The notes: generated by a model from the sequence alone, not told the origin. A DNA stretch of 64,000 nucleotides from Vibrio lentus (GCF_002875945.1 NZ_MCZK01000157.1:17002-81001); one strand, 5' to 3'; counted from the first letter of the stretch, positions 43,234-51,941 are shown. Numbers and translations are program-made.

Positions 43234-44220
43234 TTACCACTGAGGCATTAACGAAAGTGGTGGCTCTTGCAGGGTAGCAATTTGCTCTTTACAAGCAAGT
43301 ACTTGTTGCTCCCAATATTTTGGGTCATTAAACCATGGGAAGGCCAAAGGAAACGCCGGATCATGCCATCGCTTCGCCAACCATGCCATGTAATGCACCA
43401 TACGTAGACCGCGTAGTGGTTCGATTAGTTTCAGTTGCGAGGGATTAAAATCACAAAACTCTTGATAACTCTCTAGCAGAATATCGAGTTGCATCAGCTT
43501 ATCTTGGCGCTCACCGTTAAGCAGCATCCACAGATCTTGAACCGCAGGGCCATTACGCGCGTCATCGAGATCGACAAACATTGGCCCGTCGCGCCATAGA
43601 ATATTACCCGGGTGGCAATCGCCATGCAGGCGGATATTTTCAGTATTGCTCGGCCATTGGCTCTCTAACTCTTTAATCAGTAGGTCGACGTCATTGAAGA
43701 ACGCGTTTTCTAGATGCGTGGGGATAAATTGCGAGTTTTCTAATATCTTACGTGGCTGATACAAATACTCATCTAGGCTGATGGTTGGGCGATGTTGGAA
43801 TGTTTTGCCTGCACTCGCCTTATGAATTCGACCAAGGAAACGACCTACACCTTCCAATTGGTTTAAATTATCCACTTCATACTGTCGACCACCGACACTT
43901 TCAAACAGTGCAAACAGATAGCCTTGGTATTCGTGTAAGGTCGCACCATTGATACGCATTGGCGGTGCGATTGGCATCTCTTGTTCGATCAGCTCTAATG
44001 CGAAGTCGTGTTCTTCTTGGATTTGTGCTTTGTTCCAACGCTGTGGGCGATAAAACTTAACAACGTAGCGTTTGCGGTCTTCATCGGTGAATTGGTAGAC
44101 CCGATTTTCGTAACTGTTGAGAGCGAGAAGCCCGGATTCAGCGTGAACCCCAATACTCTCCAGTGCGTACCACATGAAGTCAGGAGTCAGGTTATCAAAG
44201 TTAAAGGCTTGCATCGTCAT
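43234..44220 (-). CDS. srkA: Stress response kinase A (YihE/RdoA)
   Basis: Ser/Thr kinase of the aminoglycoside phosphotransferase fold; in E. coli it counters MazEF-linked death and responds to Cpx. From the ATG at 44220 it has 328 residues, equal to E. coli. Motifs: LHGDCHPGNILW (catalytic loop) and MFVDLDDARNGPAVQDLW (metal-binding Asp). In-frame ATGs at 44238 and 44256 exist; the one at 44238 has the better ribosome site (AAAGG, 7-base spacing), so the true start is uncertain. Upstream of dsbA in a likely operon. Confidence 0.9.
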   Translation of the reverse strand: MTMQAFNFDNLTPDFMWYALESIGVHAESGLLALNSYENRVYQFTDEDRKRYVVKFYRPQRWNKAQIQEEHDFALELIEQEMPIAPPMRINGATLHEYQGYLFALFESVGGRQYEVDNLNQLEGVGRFLGRIHKASAGKTFQHRPTISLDEYLYQPRKILENSQFIPTHLENAFFNDVDLLIKELESQWPSNTENIRLHGDCHPGNILWRDGPMFVDLDDARNGPAVQDLWMLLNGERQDKLMQLDILLESYQEFCDFNPSQLKLIEPLRGLRMVHYMAWLAKRWHDPAFPLAFPWFNDPKYWEQQVLACKEQIATLQEPPLSLMPQW

Positions 44221-44226
44221 ATAATA

Positions 44227-44252
44227 AAAAAGGCTCATTACTGAGCCTTTTT
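44227..44252. terminator. Hairpin between ccoG and srkA
   Basis: AAAAAGGCTCA / loop / TGAGCCTTTTT is a perfect 11-bp stem. On the minus strand it ends in a T-run like a ccoG terminator. The same stem contains the AAAGG ribosome site and the ATG of a possible srkA start at 44238, so it may control translation instead. Confidence 0.65.
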
Positions 44253-44294
44253 CCATTTATTGGGGTGTTATACCAACCGTTAAGGTGATTGGTA

Positions 44295-45713
44295 TCAGAG
44301 CTTCTTGATAAAGCGGCTTTCGACTTCCATCGTAAACTCTTCATTATCCGAGAGTATAAACTGAATTGTCGAAACTGGTGAGCTCAGTTTTTCTGGATCG
44401 ACTCCCAAACTGATAGGTAGGTTCAGAACCTCGCCTGGTTCTACAGTAATGGTTTGCTTACCGTACCAGATCGACTCTGGAAGCCCACTCACATCGAGCT
44501 TATATTCTTGCTCCTGCTGAGTTTTGTTAATGACTTTCAAGTTGTAAGTATTTTCGACAAGCCCTTGGCTATTGATTTTAAATAGCTGGTTTCTATCACG
44601 CAGAACACTTAAACCTGCAGGATCAACACTCGCGATTTGTGCGAAAAACAGACCCAACATAACGATCAATATTACGCCATAGCCCAAGAGCTTAGGACGC
44701 ATCACTTTGGTTGAGTGCCCTTCAAGCCTGTGTTCGGTGGTGTAGTTGATCAGGCCTTTCTCATAACCCATACGCTCCATTGTGTTGTCACAGGCATCGA
44801 TACACGCGCCACAGTTAATACACTCGTATTGTAGGCCGTCACGGATATCAATCCCGGTAGGACATACTTGCACACACAAATTGCAGTCAATACAGTCGCC
44901 TAAGCCGAGTTGCTTGTGGTCGACTTTACGTGACCGAGGGCCTCGGCTTTCACCACGTTCGGTGTCATAGCCAACAATGAAGGTATCTTTGTCGAACATA
45001 GCCGATTGGAAACGCGCATACGGACACATGTGAAGACAAACTATCGAGCGCATCCAACCCGCGTTGGCATACGTACAACCTGCGAAGAATAGTACCCAAA
45101 ACACAGGCCAAAAAGTGGAGTTAAAGGTAAAGAAGCCAACCACCAACTCTTTGATTGGAATGAAGTAGCCAACGAAGGTGAGACCGGTTGCGATAGCAAT
45201 AGCCCACCATGCGATGTGTTTGAGTGTTTTCCTGATCGCCAAATTGGCGGTGAGTTTGTTTGAATCTTGCTTCTTACGCTTGTTAGCCGCGCCTTCCAGT
45301 TTCTCTTCGAACCAGATGTACATGAAGGTCCAGACGGTTTGCGGGCACAAATAGCCACACCAGACTCGTCCTAAGAAGGTGGTTATGAAGAACAAGCCAA
45401 ACGCCGCAATCATGAATAGGATGGCGAGTAGCGTCAGATCTTGTGGGTACAAAGTTGTACCAAAGAAGTTGAACTGTTGGCTGCCGATATCGAGCAAGAT
45501 CGCTTGTCGCTCACCAAATGGGATCCATGGGATAAGCGCAAAAAGTAAAAGTAAGAACCAACCGCCATAGCGGCGTAACTGTTGGAATTTACCTTTGCTT
45601 TCTCGCACATAGATGCGGTTACTTGGGTTAAATCGATCTCCATTACCTTTATGTGTCTTGGGATTAAAGGTTTTAGGAGTCACATCTTTGATATCGATTT
45701 TATCCTGACTCAT
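44295..45713 (-). CDS. ccoG: Cytochrome oxidase maturation protein CcoG (FixG/RdxA)
   Basis: Membrane ferredoxin-like cupric reductase needed to assemble cbb3 oxidase. 472 residues: several N-terminal membrane helices, the Cys motif GRVWCGYLCPQTVW, two 4Fe-4S motifs CIDCNLCVQVCP and CINCGACIDACD near 265-310, a further membrane helix near 345, and a C-terminal Ig-like FixG domain. The ccoNOPQ and ccoS genes are not adjacent. A weak FNR-like site lies upstream. Confidence 0.93.
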   Translation of the reverse strand: MSQDKIDIKDVTPKTFNPKTHKGNGDRFNPSNRIYVRESKGKFQQLRRYGGWFLLLLFALIPWIPFGERQAILLDIGSQQFNFFGTTLYPQDLTLLAILFMIAAFGLFFITTFLGRVWCGYLCPQTVWTFMYIWFEEKLEGAANKRKKQDSNKLTANLAIRKTLKHIAWWAIAIATGLTFVGYFIPIKELVVGFFTFNSTFWPVFWVLFFAGCTYANAGWMRSIVCLHMCPYARFQSAMFDKDTFIVGYDTERGESRGPRSRKVDHKQLGLGDCIDCNLCVQVCPTGIDIRDGLQYECINCGACIDACDNTMERMGYEKGLINYTTEHRLEGHSTKVMRPKLLGYGVILIVMLGLFFAQIASVDPAGLSVLRDRNQLFKINSQGLVENTYNLKVINKTQQEQEYKLDVSGLPESIWYGKQTITVEPGEVLNLPISLGVDPEKLSSPVSTIQFILSDNEEFTMEVESRFIKKL

Positions 45714-45889
45714 GGAATATCCTTTTGGTGGCTATACCCTTCTGCGAGAGTATTGACGACATTGCTTTAAAATATGGTGTTAGAGAACCTAAGCTTCGAG
45801 TTTGGTGCATGGCTGACTTAGCACTGACTCTTATTATTTTAGAAGGTTCTTATGGGTGGCGATTATAACGGCAATCTTGTTGTCATTTC

Positions 45890-45903
45890 TTTAACGCAAT
45901 CAA
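45890..45903. promoter_or_regulatory. Weak FNR-like site upstream of ccoG
   Basis: TTTAA-CGCA-ATCAA: one perfect FNR half-site and one poor half. The 299-base gap between ccoG and yihD shows little else besides the yihD terminator. cbb3 maturation genes are often FNR-controlled, which is the main reason to note it. Confidence 0.25.
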
Positions 45904-45956
45904 CCTTTAACAACAAAAGTGGTAACAGTTGTGACGAAAAAATAGCGAACAGAAAC

Positions 45957-45984
45957 AAAATAAGCGACCGAGTGGTCGCTTATT
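45957..45984 (-). terminator. Terminator of yihD
   Basis: AATAAGCGACC / loop / GGTCGCTTATT with a TTTTG tail on the minus strand, 30 bases past the yihD stop. Confidence 0.8.
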
Positions 45985-46012
45985 GAAAGTCTGGGTGATC
46001 GTTTGAAGCCAG

Positions 46013-46276
46013 TTAGATGATGCCGCGCGCTTTAAGAATCGCTGTTTTGAAGTCATCTTCTTGGTCTTTTTTTAGACCTGGGATCATTTCATCTTTTTCG
46101 CTGTTACGCATTTTTAGATGATAGATAAGAACATCATCAGTCAGATCTTCAAGCTTACCTTGGTAGCCTGCTTCTTTTGATAGCTTAATGATGAACTCTA
46201 ATAAGTTAAGCTCTTGATCTTTTTGCCACTCAGGCTCCATAAGCTCAAGAAGTTCCTCAATGCGGTGACACTTCAT
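46013..46276 (-). CDS. yihD: YihD family protein (DUF1040)
   Basis: Small cytoplasmic protein of unknown function, 87 residues. MKCHRIEELLELMEP, then LTDDVLIYHLKMRNSEKD and the FKTAILKARGII end match E. coli YihD closely. In E. coli yihD precedes srkA and dsbA; here ccoG lies between them. It has a terminator just after it and a ribosome site of GGAG upstream. Confidence 0.9.
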   Translation of the reverse strand: MKCHRIEELLELMEPEWQKDQELNLLEFIIKLSKEAGYQGKLEDLTDDVLIYHLKMRNSEKDEMIPGLKKDQEDDFKTAILKARGII

Positions 46277-46383
46277 ACTTTAATTCTCCACAAATTTTAT
46301 AATGATTTGTGGTTAAGGTATCAAATCGGATAGGGAATACCAATGTGTAAACACATTTCAGGACGGGACAGTGCAAGAAAAGA

Positions 46384-46411
46384 AAAAAGCGCAGTAAAAA
46401 CTGCGCTTTTT
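46384..46411 (-). terminator. Strong terminator after the small-ORF pair
   Basis: AAAAAGCGCAGT / AAAA / ACTGCGCTTTTT, a perfect 12-bp stem with T-runs. It begins one base past the stop of the small ORF at 46413. Confidence 0.88.
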
Positions 46412-46412
46412 G

Positions 46413-46580
46413 TTAAGCGGCTTTAATTACTTTGGTTGGAGTCGGTGCTAATAAAGCAGTCTTCTCTACTAAAGTCATTGTTGGAGCCAATTTCTTTGCC
46501 ATTGGAGCAGCAACAAAGCCACTACGACGACGCATCGCACTACGGTTGGTGTGCGAGAACCTGACAGCTGTTGGGCGCAT
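46413..46580 (-). CDS. Small basic ORF of 55 residues, unknown function
   Basis: Not recognised. It starts MRPTAVRFSHTNRSAMRRRS, a strongly basic N-terminus with six Arg in the first twenty residues, and continues as an Ala/Pro/Thr/Lys-rich tail ending PTPTKVIKAA. TTAGG lies seven bases before the ATG, and a strong terminator begins one base after the stop. Both signals support a real gene in a stretch with no other explanation. It follows another small ORF by eight bases. No membrane helix or metal motif is visible. Confidence 0.55.
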   Translation of the reverse strand: MRPTAVRFSHTNRSAMRRRSGFVAAPMAKKLAPTMTLVEKTALLAPTPTKVIKAA

Positions 46581-46588
46581 TCAGTAAC

Positions 46589-46720
46589 CTAACGGTCAGG
46601 CATATCCATTGCCAATCTAATGGCCTGACTTATCATGAGCTGGGCTTCAATTGCTTGAGGCTTCACTCGTCTGGCTCTCGCCAATCCGAATAATAAATCA
46701 GGATAATGATATGCATGCAT
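46589..46720 (-). CDS. Small ORF of 43 residues upstream of the 55-residue ORF
   Basis: Not recognised. It starts MHAYHYPDLLFGLARARRVK and continues with a predicted helix (AIEAQLMISQAIRLAMDMPD). Its stop overlaps the ribosome site of the next small ORF, which suggests coupling. Its own ATG sits in the palindrome GATATGCATGCATATC and has no clear Shine-Dalgarno. It could be a leader peptide for the second ORF, half of a two-gene unit, or chance. Confidence 0.4.
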   Translation of the reverse strand: MHAYHYPDLLFGLARARRVKPQAIEAQLMISQAIRLAMDMPDR

Positions 46721-46723
46721 ATC
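46708..46723. repeat. 16-bp perfect palindrome over a small-ORF start
   Basis: GATATGCATGCATATC reads the same on both strands. The ATG of the small ORF at 46720 lies inside it, and a GATAAT box is about 10 bases upstream on the minus strand. Possible operator. Confidence 0.5.
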
Positions 46724-46862
46724 AAGGCTAGATTATCACTATCTCAGTTATCGATCGACGCCTGAGTGATAAATAGACGATATTAGAGCTAAAATAGTGT
46801 GAGCAGTATATTTGAGTTTGAACCTCTTTCAGGCTTAAGATGATGCTTTAAAGGAGGTGCAT

Positions 46863-47654
46863 ATGTCGTTCTTGAAGAAAACGTTAGCAAGTTTTGGAAT
46901 TGGGTCTGCCAAGGTGGACTCTGTATTGCAACAGGAAGTGCTTTACCCAGGTAAGAAGGCGAGCATTATTGTGCATGTCTACGGTGGCGCTCAACCGCAG
47001 GAGATTGACAATATCGATCTCAATCTGTGTTGCCGCTATGTCAAAGAAGTCACCATGAATTCCCAAAGGCAAGAGGGTGGTCATAAACGCCGAATGCACC
47101 AAACATACTCGTTGGCCAAATGGAGCCTACCGTATGCTTTTGTTATTCAGCCGGGTGAAACTCGCGATTTTGAATGTGAGTTCGATGTGCCATTGAATAC
47201 CCCAGTGACGATTGGTGATTCCAAGGTTTGGTTAGAGACAGGACTCGATATTGCGATGGCAATCGATCCGTCTGATAAAGATATTTTAACGGTTCGTCCC
47301 GATCCACTACTCGATGGCATTTTTAACGAACTTGAAGCTCAAGGGCTACGCATTCGCCAAGTCGAGTGTGAAGCGGTGGAAGGTTTTGAATTACCGTTTG
47401 TGCAAGAGTTCGAATTTGTTCCAACCACGGGGCCTTACCATGGCCGTTGGCGTGAATTGGAAGTGGTTGCACACCATGATGAAACAGAGCTCAAGCTGTG
47501 GTTTGAGATCGATAGAAATCGCGATGGTGCCAAAGGTATGTTAGCGAGCTTGCTTGGTATTGGTCAGCTACAACGCCAATTGAGCGTCCCGCTTGATATC
47601 CCACCAGAGGATGCCGGTAAGATGGTGGTTGAGTATTTAGAAAGCGCCTCTTAG
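46863..47654 (+). CDS. Spo0M-like sporulation-control family protein
   Basis: Arrestin-like beta-sandwich protein of the SpoOM family; role in Gram-negative bacteria unknown. 263 residues. The ATG at 46863 has a near-perfect AAGGAGGT ribosome site; the GTG at 46857 overlaps that site and is rejected. Family features are MSFLKKTLASFGIGSAKVD, the VYPG/LYPGKKASI strand, and QTYSLAKWSLPYAF. It is monocistronic or pairs with the PAQR gene 144 bases on. Confidence 0.85.
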   Translation: MSFLKKTLASFGIGSAKVDSVLQQEVLYPGKKASIIVHVYGGAQPQEIDNIDLNLCCRYVKEVTMNSQRQEGGHKRRMHQTYSLAKWSLPYAFVIQPGETRDFECEFDVPLNTPVTIGDSKVWLETGLDIAMAIDPSDKDILTVRPDPLLDGIFNELEAQGLRIRQVECEAVEGFELPFVQEFEFVPTTGPYHGRWRELEVVAHHDETELKLWFEIDRNRDGAKGMLASLLGIGQLQRQLSVPLDIPPEDAGKMVVEYLESAS

Positions 47655-47729
47655 CTGAATCGTATGTATTTACTTAATCACATCGGTTAGCTTTATTGCG
47701 CATCTCACAAGTCATTTTGTCATAAAAAT

Positions 47730-47753
47730 TTAAGCTTACACGTGTAAGCTTAA
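47730..47753. promoter_or_regulatory. 24-bp perfect palindrome upstream of the PAQR gene
   Basis: TTAAGCTTACAC/GTGTAAGCTTAA, 45 bases before the start codon. Perfect symmetry of this length with an ACAC-GTGT core is typical of TetR-family operators. It is not a terminator: no T-run follows. The regulator is not encoded nearby. Confidence 0.65.
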
Positions 47754-47798
47754 TGTGCAATACTAGTCTAATCGAACATTTACTCTAGTAGGATAATC

Positions 47799-48452
47799 AT
47801 GTCTGCATCATCGGCGAGCGAATACAGTGACATCGAAGAACGCGCTAATGCGATAACTCATGGCTTAGGCGTGGTGCTTGGTGTGGTTGGGTTAATCCTG
47901 CTACTGATTTGTGCGTTTGACTATCAAGCTGACATGCTGACTATTACCAGTATGACGGTCTATGGCAGCAGCATTATCCTTCTGTTTCTTGCTTCTACGC
48001 TTTACCACTCGATCACCACAGAAAAAACCAAGCGCTTGCTGAAAACCCTCGATCATTGTGCGATTTACTTACTGATCGCAGGCAGCTACACGCCTTTTTT
48101 ATTGGTCGGATTAAGAACCCCACTCGCAATGGGCTTGATGGCGGTTATCTGGGGAATTGCGTTGGTCGGTATTATTATGAAGATTGCCTTTGTATACCGA
48201 TTTAAGCGCCTATCGCTGTTCATTTACTTAGCGATGGGTTGGCTATCTTTGATTGTGGTTTATCAATTGGCGATGAACATCGATATCGGTGGTTTGGTGT
48301 TACTGGCAGTGGGTGGGGTTATTTACTCGCTGGGTGTGATTTTCTATGTGGCAAAACGCATCCCTTATAACCATGCCATATGGCACTTGTTTGTATTGGC
48401 GGGCTGCGCTTGCCATTTCTTCGCTATTTATCTGTACGTGACGCCAGTTTAG
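47799..48452 (+). CDS. trhA: Hemolysin III/PAQR family membrane protein (TrhA/YqfA)
   Basis: Seven-helix membrane protein, 217 residues. The conserved PAQR metal and acidic residues are in EERANAITHGLG (H29 region), STLYHS, DHCAIYLLIAGSYTPF and the C-terminal HAIWHLFVLAGCACHFFAIY. Bacterial members affect membrane energy and fluidity; haemolytic activity of the family name is not implied. Preceded by a long palindrome that probably controls it. Confidence 0.88.
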   Translation: MSASSASEYSDIEERANAITHGLGVVLGVVGLILLLICAFDYQADMLTITSMTVYGSSIILLFLASTLYHSITTEKTKRLLKTLDHCAIYLLIAGSYTPFLLVGLRTPLAMGLMAVIWGIALVGIIMKIAFVYRFKRLSLFIYLAMGWLSLIVVYQLAMNIDIGGLVLLAVGGVIYSLGVIFYVAKRIPYNHAIWHLFVLAGCACHFFAIYLYVTPV

Positions 48453-48473
48453 CCGTCACAACGCTAGGTCAAA

Positions 48474-49013
48474 TTAGCGTGTTGAAACGTCAGTAATCTC
48501 TACATCGATTTTATATTCTGGGTATTTAGCCACATCAATTGCGAGGTACTTACCTTCGGCAGAGGTTTGTGGGCGAAGGTAAGTATCCGCCATACGTTTG
48601 ATAGATTGCCATGTATTAATGCTTTCTTGATGAAGTAGCTCACCTGTTGGTGAGTAGACCGTAACTTCTAAGGTAACTAACACTACCGCTTGTGTACTTT
48701 GGTTAGTAATTGAAATCGGCAGAATCAGTTGTTCATTTTCGTAGAGTCCAGCCCCAATCAAAACATCCACACCGGATTTAGAAATCTGTAAACTTGGTTT
48801 TGTATCACCAATTATGATTGTGGTACCGCGCGTATTTTTGGCTACTGGGATACTTTTTAGTACAGGCTCTCCGTCCGACGAAGCCTTGTTATGATATTGC
48901 CATGTAAAGTCATCTTTTAGCAGTATCTGTTTACCATCTTGCAGAGTCACCATTTGGTCGGCGAATGCAGAGCTGCTAAGCAGTGCGCTTGCGATAAGTA
49001 GGTATGATTTCAT
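48474..49013 (-). CDS. DUF3157 family periplasmic protein
   Basis: Function unknown. 179 residues. The ATG at 49013 has AAGGAAACAC upstream and gives a signal peptide MKSYLLIASALLSSSAFA; an earlier in-frame ATG at 49052 lies within trkH. The mature N-terminus DQMVTLQDGKQILLKDDFTWQY matches the motif of DUF3157, and the rest is predicted beta-rich. It follows trkH by 26 bases on the same strand, so it may be cotranscribed with a potassium channel. Confidence 0.72.
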   Translation of the reverse strand: MKSYLLIASALLSSSAFADQMVTLQDGKQILLKDDFTWQYHNKASSDGEPVLKSIPVAKNTRGTTIIIGDTKPSLQISKSGVDVLIGAGLYENEQLILPISITNQSTQAVVLVTLEVTVYSPTGELLHQESINTWQSIKRMADTYLRPQTSAEGKYLAIDVAKYPEYKIDVEITDVSTR

Positions 49014-49039
49014 CTGTGTTTCCTTAAATATTCGCGTAA

Positions 49040-50485
49040 TTAGCGTCGCCAAAAGGCTGGGAAAAATAGAACAATTAGCGTCAGTATCTCAAGCCTGCCC
49101 ATCAACATACCTAAACTTAATAACCATTTAGCGGCGTCTGGTAGTGGGGCAAAGTTCCCGGTTGGACCTATCACGCTGCCCATACCTGGGCCTACGTTGG
49201 CTACGGCTGTGATAGCGCCCGAGATGCTCGTTATTGGGTCTAATCCCATCGCACTCAAACCACCAGCGATTAAGATAATAGTAATAAAGAACATCAAACC
49301 AAATGCGACTAATGAGCGAACAATGTCGTCACTGACTGGTCGTTGGTTGTAGCGTTGAACAAACACACCAGATGGATGAATTAGCTTCATCATTTGTTTG
49401 TGGAGCATTGTCATCGCGATCTGAAAGCGGAAGATTTTAATACCACCAGAGGTAGAACCCGAGCAGGCCCCTGCCATCATTAGAAACGCAAACAGTGTAG
49501 TTGGTAGTGCGCCCCATGCGGTGAAGTCTTCTAAGCCAAAACCAGTTGTGGTGACAACAGACACGATGTTGAACATAGAGACACGCAGAGCATCCATCAC
49601 GCTATACCCATCTCTCATCACCAACCATGTGGAGATCACAGCACTGGTGACTAAGAATAGGTAAGTGAAGCCTCTGACTTGCGCGTCTTTGTAGAGCAGT
49701 GAGAGCTTTCGGCCGCGAAGTGCACTGACAAACAGTAAGAACGGTAGGCCGCCAAGGAACATGAACGCAGTTCCGACCCAGTGGGCGCTGTTCGAGAAGT
49801 GATTCATTGAGCTATCTGAGGTCGAGTAACCGCCAGTCGAGAGCGTTGTGAATGCATGATTGATGGCATCAAATACGCTCATTCCGGCAAACAGGTAACT
49901 CACCAAGCACAAGCCTGTCAGTACCAGATAAACCGCCACAATGTTTTTTGCGACGGTTTTCGCTCGTGGGCTGCTTTTATCTGACCAATCGGAAGACTCA
50001 GTTTGGAACAGGCGCATACCACCGACGTTAAGCATTGGCAGAACAGCTACCGCCATCACGATAAAGCCGATGCCGCCTAACCATTGCAGTATAGAACGCC
50101 ACAATAGAATACTTGGCGCCATGCTGTCTAAGCCACTTAGTACGGTTGAACCAGTCGTGGTGATACCCGACATGGTTTCAAAGTAGGCGTCAGTAAAGCT
50201 GATGTGATTGATAAAAACAAACGGCAGTGCAGCGAAGGCGCTGGCAATAGTCCAGACCAGAGAGGTGATCAGGAACATGTCCCGCACCCCTAGTCGAAAC
50301 TTAGCGGAGCGGCCTAAACTCAAGCAGATGAACGCCACAATGTGCGTGATCACTACCGATTGACCAAACTCGAGGAAACCACCGGTGCCAGTAAAAAAGG
50401 CAACCAATGTAGGGATGTACATGAAAAGGGCGAGTTTTGATAACACTAACCCTATCACTAATAATATCGGACGAAAGTTGACCAT
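49040..50485 (-). CDS. trkH: Trk potassium uptake channel subunit TrkH
   Basis: Inner-membrane K+ channel with four M1-P-M2 repeats in one chain, 481 residues. Selectivity-filter segments are visible in all four repeats: SGITTTGSTVLSG, TLSTGGYSTSDSS, VVTTTGFGLED and ANVGPGMGSVIGP, each with the filter Gly. TrkA, its gating partner, is encoded 79 bases upstream on the same strand. Confidence 0.96.
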   Translation of the reverse strand: MVNFRPILLVIGLVLSKLALFMYIPTLVAFFTGTGGFLEFGQSVVITHIVAFICLSLGRSAKFRLGVRDMFLITSLVWTIASAFAALPFVFINHISFTDAYFETMSGITTTGSTVLSGLDSMAPSILLWRSILQWLGGIGFIVMAVAVLPMLNVGGMRLFQTESSDWSDKSSPRAKTVAKNIVAVYLVLTGLCLVSYLFAGMSVFDAINHAFTTLSTGGYSTSDSSMNHFSNSAHWVGTAFMFLGGLPFLLFVSALRGRKLSLLYKDAQVRGFTYLFLVTSAVISTWLVMRDGYSVMDALRVSMFNIVSVVTTTGFGLEDFTAWGALPTTLFAFLMMAGACSGSTSGGIKIFRFQIAMTMLHKQMMKLIHPSGVFVQRYNQRPVSDDIVRSLVAFGLMFFITIILIAGGLSAMGLDPITSISGAITAVANVGPGMGSVIGPTGNFAPLPDAAKWLLSLGMLMGRLEILTLIVLFFPAFWRR

Positions 50486-50564
50486 AGCTTAATAGACCAT
50501 CGCTTTGTGCCGGAGCGTCGTTCTCACAAGAAAAAAGTTGTGAGAAGAAGCTTACGAAACAAGG

Positions 50565-51941
50565 CTATAAGAAGAACGGGCTCGGTTGGAATAGAGACTC
50601 AACATCAGGTACGTATTTCTTGTCCACTAGGAACATTACTACATGGTCATCTTGTTCGATTACGGTTCTATCGTGCGCGATAAGCACCTCTTCTCCGCGA
50701 ACAATCGCACCAATGGTAGTGCCCGGTGGCAGTTTGATGTCGCCAATCGCTCGACCTACAACCTTAGATGTGGTTTCGTCACCGTGCGCAATGGCTTCGA
50801 TAGCCTCTGCAGCGCCACGGCGTAGAGAGGATACGTTAACAATATCAGCACGACGAACGTGAGTAAGCAGCGCAGAAATGGTCGCTTGCTGTGGAGAGAT
50901 AGCAATATCAATCACACCGCCCTGAACCAGATCGACGTAGGCACCACGCTGAATCAGTACCATTACTTTCTTGGCACCCATTCGTTTAGCCAACATCGCA
51001 GACATGATGTTGGTTTCATCTTCATTGGTTAGGGCAATGAACACATCCACTTGATCGATGTTCTCTTCGGTTAGCAGTTCTTGGTCGGCTGCATCACCAC
51101 AGAATACGATGGTGTTTTCTAATTCTTCAGATAGCTTCTCGGCACGAGTGTAGCTGCGCTCGATAAGCTTGATGCTGTAGCTCTGCTCAAGGCGTTTTGC
51201 CAAGCTTGCACCAATGTTACCACCGCCAACAATCATGATGCGGCGGTATGGTTTCTCTAGGCGTTGCAGTTCACTCATTACTGAGCGGATATGGTTACTC
51301 GCTGCCACAAAGAAAACCTCATCATCAGCTTCAATGATGGTCGTGCCTTGTGGGCGAATAGGGCGACCTTGACGGAAGATAGCCGCAACACGAGTATCAA
51401 TGTGAGGCATGTGCTCACGCAAAGCAGACAGTGCGTTACCAACCAATGGTCCACCATAGTAGGCTTTTACTGCTACTAGGCTCACTTTTTGCTCAGCGAA
51501 ACTCACAACTTGCAGTGCACCAGGGTATTGAATTAGACGCTCGATGTAGCTAGTGACCAGTTCTTCCGGGGCAATTAAATGATCGACCGGAATCGCCCCT
51601 GATTTGAAGAGGGCTTCTTTCTCTTCTAAATACTGTGGAGAGCGGATTCGGGCAATACGGTTCGGTGTGTTAAACAGAGAGAAGGCAACCTGACATGCGG
51701 CCATGTTGGTTTCATCCATGTTGGTTACGGCAACCAACATATCGGCATCTTGCGCGCCCGCTTCACGTAGTGTGTTGGGGTGGCTGGCATAGCCGTTTAC
51801 AACCCTAAGGTCGTACTTGTCTTGAAGTTCACGCAGTCGGTCGGCATTACGGTCGACGATCGTGATGTCATTGTTTTCACCCACTAGGTTTTCAGCAAGG
51901 GTACCGCCAACTTGTCCAGCACCTAGAATAATGATCTTCAT
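50565..51941 (-). CDS. trkA: Trk system NAD(H)/ATP-binding gating protein TrkA
   Basis: Cytoplasmic RCK protein that gates TrkH. 458 residues in two tandem RCK_N-RCK_C halves. GAGQVGGTLAENL (residues 7-19) and GGGNIGASLAKRL (near 239-251) are the two nucleotide-binding loops, each followed by an acidic residue typical of NAD binding. It lies between rsmB and trkH, a conserved gamma-proteobacterial order. Confidence 0.96.
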   Translation of the reverse strand: MKIIILGAGQVGGTLAENLVGENNDITIVDRNADRLRELQDKYDLRVVNGYASHPNTLREAGAQDADMLVAVTNMDETNMAACQVAFSLFNTPNRIARIRSPQYLEEKEALFKSGAIPVDHLIAPEELVTSYIERLIQYPGALQVVSFAEQKVSLVAVKAYYGGPLVGNALSALREHMPHIDTRVAAIFRQGRPIRPQGTTIIEADDEVFFVAASNHIRSVMSELQRLEKPYRRIMIVGGGNIGASLAKRLEQSYSIKLIERSYTRAEKLSEELENTIVFCGDAADQELLTEENIDQVDVFIALTNEDETNIMSAMLAKRMGAKKVMVLIQRGAYVDLVQGGVIDIAISPQQATISALLTHVRRADIVNVSSLRRGAAEAIEAIAHGDETTSKVVGRAIGDIKLPPGTTIGAIVRGEEVLIAHDRTVIEQDDHVVMFLVDKKYVPDVESLFQPSPFFL

